A stretch of DNA of 14,327 nucleotides from CBDUBU01 sp965365465 (lineage in GTDB: Bacteria; Bacteroidota; Rhodothermia; Rhodothermales; DASSAV01): the NCBI GenBank assembly GCA_965365465.1, contig CBDUBU010000084.1, positions 1 to 14,327 on the forward strand, in the 5' to 3' direction. Below, one piece after another: positions 8,596 through 14,327 of this stretch. The notes under the pieces were generated by a model, which saw only the letters and a program-made list of their open reading frames with translations, did no database searches and was not told the DNA's origin. Both the position numbers and the translations under genes were made by a program. Within the stretch, counting starts at the first letter, position 1. Each line of letters opens with the position of its first letter.

Positions 8596-9267
8596 CTAAA
8601 GCCCGGCAACACCGATTCCCTGACGAAGCAATGCGCGTGTCTCTGAGCCATAGTTAAAGAGAAGGTCCAGCACAGACATTTCAGGGACAAAACCTTCGAA
8701 GTTCTGCCGGTAATGCGGCGCTTCATATCGAAAGACTTCCACAGCCGACCCCGCCATCACATCGTGCGCAGCCGCCGCCTCCGGAGACATCAGGCGATCC
8801 TCTCCTGCCTGCATCATAACTTCGACCAAAGAAGAGGGCGCCTCCGGCAGAGCGGAAGCGCGTACCAATCGGGCGGAGAAACCGAGCAGCGTGTGTATGC
8901 ACTCCACCGTCGCACAGGTGAGCGCTGCGAGATTTTCCCAGGAGCGGTCAAACAGAGGAAACAACTCCGGCTCATAGAGCTCAAAAAACGGGGTTGATCG
9001 GTAGTTGTATTCCAGCGCCCTCCAGTGCTTGCGGCGCCAGATGTTTCCCTCCTCGATGCGCACCTCTATGACAGGCTTTCCGTGCTGGCCTCCCTTGAGT
9101 GGAACGGAAAGCCACTGGCTGCCCTGCGGGCTTCGCAGCCGGGTGCGATTCTGATAGGACTGCCGGCTGTACTGAAACGTGTCGGCAAGCACGAAGCAGT
9201 CCACACATTCCATAAGCGCAAAATAAGAAAGACGCGGCCAGTATTCCGGCGGACGAACGGCAATCAT
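8596..9267 (-). CDS. WbqC family protein
   Basis: A 223-residue protein of the WbqC family (PF08889). The N-terminal signature is visible: RPPEYWPRLSYFALMECVD (5-23), then FVLADTFQYSRQSYQNRTRL and WLSVPLK. Family members are often found in O-antigen or polysaccharide clusters and have been proposed to act in sugar modification, but no reaction is firmly established. No glycan genes lie next to it here. It ends 5 bp from the stop of the convergent TesA-like gene, so any terminator must lie inside one of the two genes. I take the ATG at 9267; the codon before it is TTG and adds nothing. It diverges from the carotenoid cluster. Confidence 0.85.
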   Translation of the reverse strand: MIAVRPPEYWPRLSYFALMECVDCFVLADTFQYSRQSYQNRTRLRSPQGSQWLSVPLKGGQHGKPVIEVRIEEGNIWRRKHWRALEYNYRSTPFFELYEPELFPLFDRSWENLAALTCATVECIHTLLGFSARLVRASALPEAPSSLVEVMMQAGEDRLMSPEAAAAHDVMAGSAVEVFRYEAPHYRQNFEGFVPEMSVLDLLFNYGSETRALLRQGIGVAGL

Positions 9268-9414
9268 CAAAAATCAGGTTGAAACAACTCACGTTAAACT
9301 GAATAGGATACCGATCTCCGGGAGGGTCCGCCCGGTTGCTTGCGGACTCATGTAAACGTTGAGGTAATTCATGTTCCCGGACGCTCTCAGGAATACACCT
9401 CTTACTCTTCTCCG

Positions 9415-10266
9415 ATGCCCCCTATGCCCATACCGATCCGGCAACTCTTGCCTGCCAGACCAGAGGATAAATGGCGCCATCTCCTGCGCTTTGCGATGGC
9501 GGCTTTTATTGCAGCTATCGTAGTCAGCCTCGCCGGGACTCTTCTGTTGAAGCTTTTTCCGTCGCTCATGGGCGTTTTTGGCTCTATCTATCCCACGCTC
9601 GTCAAAGCGCCGACATGGGCCTACATGACACTTCTGGGCGCGATCCCGATTCTTATGTATGCGCCAAGTCTGGGACTGCGGAAGATCCTGCTTTTTGCTG
9701 CATGGGGAAGCGCCATCGGCGGCGCGAGCGAATTGATAGGGACTTCGACAGGATTCCCTTTCGGCGAGTACTTGTACACCGTGTGGCTCGGCCCGAAAAT
9801 ACTTGGACATGTACCCTATTTCATTCCGCTCTCGTGGTTTGCCATGTCCGTCATTTCCCTCGATATGGCCTATCGCATAACCTCCGTACGCATCTGGCGC
9901 ATTCTTGCCGCCTCTTTTTTCATGGTGCTATGGGATGTATCGCTGGATCCTGCCATGAGCCGGGCTTTTCCCTTCTGGATTTATCCTGGCGGCGGATTCT
10001 ACTATGGGATGCCCTGGACAAACTGGGTCGGCTGGTTCGTCGTTTCGCTGGTCATTGCAGCCGGCTACGAATATCTGTTCGGCGGGCTTCGCCGCCCCGA
10101 TTCCTGGGCGCCTGCGGTATATCTGCTGAATTGCCTGTTTCCTTTGCTAATGTGCCTGCTCTACGGGCTATATGGGGCGGTTCTTTTCGGCGCACTCGCG
10201 ACCGCGCTGCCCTTTGTCCTGGCGCGCCGAAGCTTTCCGATGCAGCGTGCATGGCACGCCGCGTGA
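9415..10266 (+). CDS. cruF: CruF-type carotenoid 1',2'-hydratase (DUF422 family)
   Basis: Integral membrane protein of 283 residues of the Caroten_synth/DUF422 family (PF04240). CruF-type enzymes add water across the terminal double bond of an acyclic (psi) end group, giving a 1'-hydroxy carotenoid. About seven hydrophobic segments are visible. The conserved stretches are GGASELIGTSTGFPFGEYLY (102-121), WDVSLDPAM (173-181) and the YYGMPWTNWVGW block (196-207), rich in Asp, Glu and Trp typical of the family. I take the ATG at 9415; an ATG at 9424 is equally possible, and a reading frame opening with TTG at 9340 adds 25 polar residues without family character. It is the first gene of a four-gene run and its stop overlaps the start of the acyltransferase. 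Related archaeal enzymes act on bacterioruberin precursors, so the precise substrate is inferred. Confidence 0.85.
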   Translation: MPPMPIPIRQLLPARPEDKWRHLLRFAMAAFIAAIVVSLAGTLLLKLFPSLMGVFGSIYPTLVKAPTWAYMTLLGAIPILMYAPSLGLRKILLFAAWGSAIGGASELIGTSTGFPFGEYLYTVWLGPKILGHVPYFIPLSWFAMSVISLDMAYRITSVRIWRILAASFFMVLWDVSLDPAMSRAFPFWIYPGGGFYYGMPWTNWVGWFVVSLVIAAGYEYLFGGLRRPDSWAPAVYLLNCLFPLLMCLLYGLYGAVLFGALATALPFVLARRSFPMQRAWHAA

Positions 10267-10997
10267 CAGTCCCGGTGTTCCGTGGCGTTTTTCGATATTC
10301 TGAAATCCGGCGCAAACCTATGACTGCATTCCTGCGCCGTGTCGTCTCCCACCTGATGATTCAGGACCTGCGCAAAGCCTTCCGGCGCGTCTGCTGGGTA
10401 GGCCATGCCCCCGACTTTCCTCCCGGCATTCCTATCGTCCTTTACACCAACCACCACAATTTTTTCGACGGGCATCTGGCCTGGCTGGTCATTCGCCGTA
10501 TGCTGAACCGCAGGACGCTGACCTGGATGGCCGACTGGGATCGGTTTCCTTTTTTTTCGGTGCAGGGCGCCTTGCCCTTTCCGGCGGATGATGCGAAGCG
10601 ACGGGCCGAAACGATACGCAGCACCGTCCGACGCTTTCGTGAATCCTCGCCTCCTGTGCTCGTTTACTTTCCGGAGGGCCATCTGCACACTCCCGACGAC
10701 GGAGTTATGGCCTTCGACCACCACTTCCTTTCCCGTCTTGATCGTCTACTGCCTGAAAAAATGTGGTGGCCCGTAGCCATCCACGTTACGTGGGCGGCGG
10801 AATCCTTACCCACCGTGTTTCTGGCCGGCGGCGAGCCTCATGCGCGAATAGACGGCGAAGAAAAAGCGCGTCTTGAAACGTTGCTTCGCGCTCTGCGTAA
10901 CCGCACGCCGGATTCCCTGACTGTGTTGCTGGAGGGCCGCCACAGCCCGCAGGAGCGGTGGAACTTTGCCTTCCTGTCCCGATTTTTCAAACCCTAG
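10251..10997 (+). CDS. PlsC-family acyltransferase in the carotenoid cluster
   Basis: A 248-residue glycerolphosphate-acyltransferase-like protein. The catalytic HX4D motif is NHHNFFDG (H68 and D73), and the acceptor-binding motif is YFPEG (139-143). No clear transmembrane helix is seen, so it is probably a peripheral membrane protein. The phospholipid enzyme PlsC has the same fold, but the position between a carotenoid hydratase and a carotenoid-type glycosyltransferase suggests that it acylates the sugar of a carotenoid glycoside, a role filled by other acyltransferases in green sulfur bacteria (CruD) and staphylococci (CrtO). The start is uncertain: ATG 10251 overlaps cruF by 16 bp, GTG 10263 gives a 4-bp GTGA overlap, and ATG 10321 gives a shorter protein. 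I prefer an early start because residues before 10321 (FRGVFRYSEIRR) look continuous with the domain. Confidence 0.8.
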   Translation: MARRVTVPVFRGVFRYSEIRRKPMTAFLRRVVSHLMIQDLRKAFRRVCWVGHAPDFPPGIPIVLYTNHHNFFDGHLAWLVIRRMLNRRTLTWMADWDRFPFFSVQGALPFPADDAKRRAETIRSTVRRFRESSPPVLVYFPEGHLHTPDDGVMAFDHHFLSRLDRLLPEKMWWPVAIHVTWAAESLPTVFLAGGEPHARIDGEEKARLETLLRALRNRTPDSLTVLLEGRHSPQERWNFAFLSRFFKP

Positions 10998-10999
10998 AG

Positions 11000-11611
11000 A
11001 TGATCTTCCTTCTTCTTTTTTCTGTGTTGCCCACCTTCGCGGACTCTGCCCAAGTTTATTATGCGGACAAGAATGCAACAGATCTGGAGCGAATCTGTGC
11101 GGGAGTCAATACAAGAGAATCTTCTCTGTTATGCCGTTACCGGCTGTATCCGCTGACCAGCGACGAGAAACACCTGGAGTCTCTCCCTACGGATCTTACA
11201 TCCGGCTCAGCGCGTGAATTTGCGCTTCTTTCCGGGCTGTGGGGCTACAGGGCAGCGCGCGCGCCGATTCATCGCACCATCAAGTACGGTCTCATTGCAA
11301 GCCGACTGATGGAAAAGGCCAGATCCATAGACGCTGATGAACCTTATGTGCTGCTCATCGAAGGCCAGTCTTTCCTGTTCCGGCCTGCTTTTGCAGGAGG
11401 CAGCCGCACATCGGCGCTGGAGCGCTTCCAAGCCTTGCGCGGTGTAGCGGAGCAAAGTCAGGGATGCGGAATCTCCGGCGCAGAGGCAGACCTCTGGTTG
11501 TGGTACACGCTGCACAAGCTCAAGGATCAAGACGAAACGGTGGTTCTGTCAAGGCTGAAATCCCGGAAGCTTCCCCTGTTGTATCAGGAATTCATCGCCT
11601 CTCCGCCCTGA
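11000..11611 (+). CDS. Secreted protein of unknown function with TPR-like features
   Basis: A 203-residue protein with no firm family assignment. It begins 2 bp after the acyltransferase stop and ends 1 bp before the glycosyltransferase start, so it is translated from the same message. Residues 1-16 form a short signal peptide (MIFLLLFSVLPTFADS). The mature part contains cysteines in RICAGVN and LLCRYRLY, which could form a disulfide, and a third in QGCGIS. The middle (about 90-150) reads like degenerate helical repeats: LIASRLMEKARSIDADEPYV, then FLFRPAFAGGSRTSALERFQ, close to the '...P..fGGd...Al..f' pattern common in tetratricopeptide proteins of this phylum. The start is the ATG at 11000, which opens directly into the signal peptide; an upstream in-frame start at 10958 lies inside the acyltransferase gene. 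A structural or assembly role for the carotenoid pathway is a guess from position only. Confidence 0.75.
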   Translation: MIFLLLFSVLPTFADSAQVYYADKNATDLERICAGVNTRESSLLCRYRLYPLTSDEKHLESLPTDLTSGSAREFALLSGLWGYRAARAPIHRTIKYGLIASRLMEKARSIDADEPYVLLIEGQSFLFRPAFAGGSRTSALERFQALRGVAEQSQGCGISGAEADLWLWYTLHKLKDQDETVVLSRLKSRKLPLLYQEFIASPP

Positions 11612-11612
11612 C

Positions 11613-12671
11613 ATGATAGCTATCCTGCTCGCTTTCCTGTATGCCGGCCTGCTCGGGGTATTGCTTGCCAATGTTGCCTACCTGCGCCGGAACGCCGGGC
11701 AGCCCCCCACGCCGGACAGGCCTCGTGTTTCGGTATTGATTCCGGCTCGCAACGAGGAAAAAAACCTGAAGCGCCTTCTCCCCTCGCTGCTCGAACAAGG
11801 TTACCCTTCTTTCGAAGTAATACTCTACGACGACGGATCGGAGGACGGCACCTGGGAGGCAGCGCAATCGTTTTCGGACAAGCGCCTCAAGATCATCCGG
11901 GGAAGCGGGCCTCCTCCGGGGTGGGTGGGAAAGGTACACGCCTTGTACCAGGCAACCCGCGAGGCAGGGGGCGATTTATATCTGTTCGTCGATGCCGATG
12001 CCCGTTTTGAAGGCCCTGACGCTCTGCAGCGGCTCGTGGACAAGTTCACAGCCCTTCCTTCCGGTTCGGTATTGACTGGACTGACCCGGTTGCAGGGAGA
12101 AGGGATGTTGCTGGTCAGCCTGGTCCCCTTTGTCATCCTCTCCTGGCTTCCCTGGCCGCTGGCGAAGCGTTCCCGCATGGAAGCGCTGGGCGCATTGAAC
12201 GGGCAATGCTGGATGATTCCGGCGGAAGCCTACCACCGCATGGAGCCGCACAAACGCCTGCCGGATGCAGTGCTCGAAGACGTGATGATCGGGCGGCTGC
12301 TCATGGGAAACGGCCTGCTTCCTACCCTGGTGGATGTGCAGGATGAAGTGAGCATCTTCATGTACAACAGCTTCAAAGATGCCTGGAACGGGTTTCGCAA
12401 GAACGCCTACCTGATCATGGGAGGACAGGTGTACACATTCGTTCCCCTTTTTGTGTTTTATATTGTATCCTTCGCGCTGGCCCCTTTTTTTTCGGCATGG
12501 CTCCTTCTGGCTCTTTACATACTCAAACGCGCCACAGACCGCATAGCAGGATTTCCTATCTGGATTTCTCTTCTGGCGCCTGTTTCCTTTCTGCTCGGAG
12601 CCGTGCTGCAACTGCACTCCGCCGTAAGCCATTGGACCGGCCGCGTCACATGGAAAGGGCGCCGCGTCTGA
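11613..12671 (+). CDS. CruG-like family 2 glycosyltransferase, membrane-bound
   Basis: A 352-residue GT2 glycosyltransferase. An N-terminal membrane anchor (1-22) is followed by the GT-A domain: VSVLIPARNEE (39-49), DDGSEDGT (73-80), the metal-binding DAD (127-129), and a likely catalytic-base motif LEDVMIGRLL (221-230). Three or more C-terminal membrane segments follow at about 275-340. This is the layout of CruG and of staphylococcal CrtQ-type carotenoid glycosyltransferases, which attach a sugar to a hydroxylated carotenoid end in the membrane. The sugar donor and the attachment carbon cannot be read from the sequence. It is the last gene of the cruF run. The sequence GGGAT / ATCCC just downstream is too weak to call a terminator. 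Similar proteins are often labelled only 'glycosyltransferase family 2', and the specific role rests on context. Confidence 0.82.
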   Translation: MIAILLAFLYAGLLGVLLANVAYLRRNAGQPPTPDRPRVSVLIPARNEEKNLKRLLPSLLEQGYPSFEVILYDDGSEDGTWEAAQSFSDKRLKIIRGSGPPPGWVGKVHALYQATREAGGDLYLFVDADARFEGPDALQRLVDKFTALPSGSVLTGLTRLQGEGMLLVSLVPFVILSWLPWPLAKRSRMEALGALNGQCWMIPAEAYHRMEPHKRLPDAVLEDVMIGRLLMGNGLLPTLVDVQDEVSIFMYNSFKDAWNGFRKNAYLIMGGQVYTFVPLFVFYIVSFALAPFFSAWLLLALYILKRATDRIAGFPIWISLLAPVSFLLGAVLQLHSAVSHWTGRVTWKGRRV

Positions 12672-12782
12672 CGAAAGGGATGATCTTACCGGCTATCCCA
12701 TTCTCACCTTTTCCTTCACCACAAACTTCTTATCTTCAGGCAGATCGGTTCCTCCCTCATCCTCAACGAACCTGCCATCGCT

Positions 12783-13094
12783 ATGCGTGCCGGATTTGTT
12801 TTTTCCCTTCTTCTGGCGATCCTGGCGGCTGTCTTTGCCCTCCAGAATCCCGGTTTTATCGACCTGAATCTTGGCCCTTACGAACTGCGAACCTCCACCG
12901 CGCTAGTCGTTATCGTCTCCTTCGTGGCCGGCGCCCTCTTTGGCATTCTGGCAAGCCTTCCCTCCCGCCTGAAGCAGCGAAAACAGGTCAAGCTGCTGCA
13001 AAAGCAGTTGGCTGCCGAACGTCCGGCTGCCGCAACGCCTACCGGCAGCACGGGTGGAGTCTACGTGTATGACGAACCCGGCTCCGGGTCCTAA
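12783..13094 (+). CDS. LapA-domain (DUF1049) small membrane protein
   Basis: A 103-residue membrane protein of the LapA/DUF1049 family (PF06305). Two membrane helices are visible at about 5-22 and 41-63, with the family motif ALQNPGFIDLNLGPYELR (19-36) between them and a basic, coiled-coil-prone stretch RLKQRKQVKLLQKQLAAE (62-79) after them. The last 25 residues are low-complexity and polar. E. coli LapA works with LapB in control of lipopolysaccharide synthesis. No lapB is present here, and many family members have no known role. It lies 3 bp upstream of corA, so the two are probably co-transcribed. The 111 bp before it contain no clear promoter. Confidence 0.85.
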   Translation: MRAGFVFSLLLAILAAVFALQNPGFIDLNLGPYELRTSTALVVIVSFVAGALFGILASLPSRLKQRKQVKLLQKQLAAERPAAATPTGSTGGVYVYDEPGSGS

Positions 13095-13097
13095 GCC

Positions 13098-14174
13098 GTG
13101 CATCTATCTCCACGACGCCTGTTTAAAAAACAGGGAGCCAAAAAGGGGCTTCCTCCGGGCACACTCGTTTTCGTCGGCGAGCCCAGGGAAGATCCCGTCC
13201 GGATCTCGGTGATGAACTACGATGCCGAGACGCTCAGTGAAAGCGCGCCTTCTACCATTGAGGAGACCTTTCGATTCCGCGACACCCTTCCCACCAGTTG
13301 GATCAACGTCGAGGGCGTACATGACATTGACATCGTCCAGAAGCTCGGCTCCTATTTCAGCATTCAGCCTCTCGTGCTGGAAGACATTGTCAACACGGGA
13401 CAACGACCCAAGATCGAGCAGTACGACGAGCACCTTTACGTCGTAGCCCGGATGCTATATTTCGACGACGACCGGCGCGAACTCCGATCCGAGCAGGTCA
13501 GTCTGGTGGTCGGACCTACTTACGTATTGTCGTTTCTGGAAGACCCCGGAGACGTATTCGATGCCGTACGCAACCGCATCCGAACCGCCCAGGGACGGAT
13601 CAGGAGGTCAGGCTCCGACTATCTCATGTATGCGCTGCTCGACACCATCGTTGACCACTACTTCGTGGCGCTGGAAACCATGAGCGACATTGCGGAAAAG
13701 CTGGAAGATGCCGTGATGAGCAATCCGGAGCCGGAAACACAGCAGCAGATCAATTATCTACGCCGTGAACTCATCTATATGCGCCGCGTGGTCTGGCCCA
13801 CCCGCGAGCTGTTAGCACATCTGGAGCGGGATGACTATGCCCTGGTGCGACCCGATATGAAGATGTTCTTCCGCGATACCTACGACCACGCGGTGCAGGT
13901 CATGGATATCGTTGAATCGCTCAGGGAAATGGTCAACGGACTCGCCGAGCTTTACATGTCCAACTTGAGCAACCGGATGAACGAGATCATGAAGTTTCTG
14001 ACAGTGATCGGGACCATTTTTCTTCCGCTGACCTTTATCGTCGGGGTCTATGGCATGAACTTCGATTTCATGCCGGAACTCCACGCGCATCTGGGCTATC
14101 CCATCGTCATGCTGTTCATGCTGGCAACGGCCCTTTTCATGGTCTTGTATTTCAAGCATAAGCAGTGGTTGTAG
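13098..14174 (+). CDS. corA: CorA magnesium/cobalt transport protein
   Basis: Pentameric inner-membrane channel of 358 residues for Mg2+ and possibly Co2+ or Ni2+. The long cytoplasmic domain ends in two C-terminal membrane helices. The first ends with the hallmark GMN (319-321) within IVGVYGMNFDFMPEL; the second is followed by a basic tail ending KHKQWL. The whole sequence resembles Thermotoga maritima CorA from memory, including KKGLPPGTLV (15-24), SWINVEGVHDIDIVQKLG, QPLVLEDIVN and the YGMN-FDFMPEL loop. The start codon is GTG at 13098, preceded by no ribosome binding site and 3 bp after the lapA stop, which suggests translational coupling. The GTG start is supported by the residues before KKGLPPG, which are alignable in length with the Thermotoga protein. 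Confidence 0.95.
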   Translation: MHLSPRRLFKKQGAKKGLPPGTLVFVGEPREDPVRISVMNYDAETLSESAPSTIEETFRFRDTLPTSWINVEGVHDIDIVQKLGSYFSIQPLVLEDIVNTGQRPKIEQYDEHLYVVARMLYFDDDRRELRSEQVSLVVGPTYVLSFLEDPGDVFDAVRNRIRTAQGRIRRSGSDYLMYALLDTIVDHYFVALETMSDIAEKLEDAVMSNPEPETQQQINYLRRELIYMRRVVWPTRELLAHLERDDYALVRPDMKMFFRDTYDHAVQVMDIVESLREMVNGLAELYMSNLSNRMNEIMKFLTVIGTIFLPLTFIVGVYGMNFDFMPELHAHLGYPIVMLFMLATALFMVLYFKHKQWL

Positions 14175-14213
14175 GACACATGCACAATCTCCCGTTTCGC
14201 TACCGCTCCGGTT

Positions 14214-14327
14214 CTATTCCCACAGGTTGCCTTTGAAACCGTCTCCTCTCCTTCCAGGCGCAACCATTGCTGTCGCGGCCCCAGCAAGCCCACCGCGCGC
14301 TACGCGATGTGCGTCTCCACCCCCGAC
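14214..14327 (-). CDS. Possible C-terminal end of a gene entering from the right edge
   Basis: On the minus strand, a frame is open from the right edge to a TAG at 14214-14216 (37 codons). It is rich in Gly and Ala, has G-heavy first codon positions, and ends GDGFKGNLWE. This codon pattern is coding-like, and the position would make it convergent with corA. The family is not recognised, and the stretch is short enough that chance cannot be excluded. No other gene is evident in the last 153 bp. Confidence 0.3.
   Translation of the reverse strand, partial: VGGGDAHRVARGGLAGAATAMVAPGRRGDGFKGNLWE

Noticed and set aside
9279..9309. Promoter TTGAAA ... TAGGAT upstream of cruF
   Set aside because: The spacer is 19 nt and the -10 hexamer matches only 4/6 positions; too weak to list as a feature, though the operon must start somewhere in this divergent gap.
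9318..9335. CCGGG / CCCGG inverted repeat in the cruF leader
   Set aside because: Only 5 bp of GC-rich stem with an 8-nt loop; expected by chance at this base composition.
9340..9414. CruF start at 9340
   Set aside because: The codon is TTG with only a weak upstream signal, and the added 25 residues are polar without family character; ATG codons follow at 9415 and 9424.
9471..10250. Acyltransferase reading frame extended upstream to 9471
   Set aside because: This part is opposite in frame to cruF, is Arg/Cys/Ser-rich and lacks any domain; it is the out-of-frame shadow of cruF.
12680..12702. GGGAT / ATCCC hairpin after the glycosyltransferase as terminator
   Set aside because: The stem is 5 bp with a 13-nt loop and no proper T-run.
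14096..14293. Minus-strand reading frame of 65 codons over the end of corA
   Set aside because: It overlaps the conserved C-terminus of CorA and has no recognisable features.

Overview
The window is dense bacterial chromosome on both strands, with a GC content that looks to be in the mid-fifties and few recognisable Shine-Dalgarno sequences. I see no phage, transposon, CRISPR, rRNA or tRNA. The gene set is a menaquinone-type MenC, a secreted DUF6807 (PmoA-like) protein, a stand-alone WbqC, a CruF/CruG-type carotenoid tailoring cluster, and a CorA that closely resembles the Thermotoga-type channel. Together these suggest the Bacteroidota/Rhodothermota neighbourhood (Rhodothermus/Salinibacter/Balneola-like). 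This is an inference from gene content, not a phylogenetic result.

Layout, left to right. Positions 1-894 (minus) hold most of menC (o-succinylbenzoate synthase), cut by the left edge. Positions 938-2152 (minus) hold a secreted DUF6807 protein with its own promoter and a hairpin at its stop codon. A cold-shock protein (2406-2621, plus) follows, with a good sigma70-like promoter, a leader of about 95 nt and a terminator. A complete dihydrolipoamide dehydrogenase (2941-4362, plus) ends at a textbook terminator. This is shared by position with the convergent ABC operon, an FtsX-type permease (4466-6991, minus) downstream of its ATPase (7071-7793, minus). A lipoprotein TesA-like SGNH esterase (7862-8590, plus) diverges from the ATPase, which is the same tesA/ybbA-ybbP arrangement as in Escherichia coli. 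WbqC (8596-9267, minus) converges on tesA.

The most interesting part is the compact plus-strand run 9415-12671. It holds a CruF carotenoid hydratase, a PlsC-type acyltransferase, a small secreted protein with TPR-like features, and a CruG-like membrane glycosyltransferase. The first two genes overlap and the others are 1-2 bp apart. Hydration, glycosylation and acylation together are the chemistry needed for an acylated carotenoid glycoside of the salinixanthin type. The secreted protein has no evident role in that scheme.

The right end carries a LapA-domain membrane protein (12783-13094) and a CorA divalent-cation channel (13098-14174), 3 bp apart. The last ~150 bp hold only a weak hint of a minus-strand gene entering from the right.
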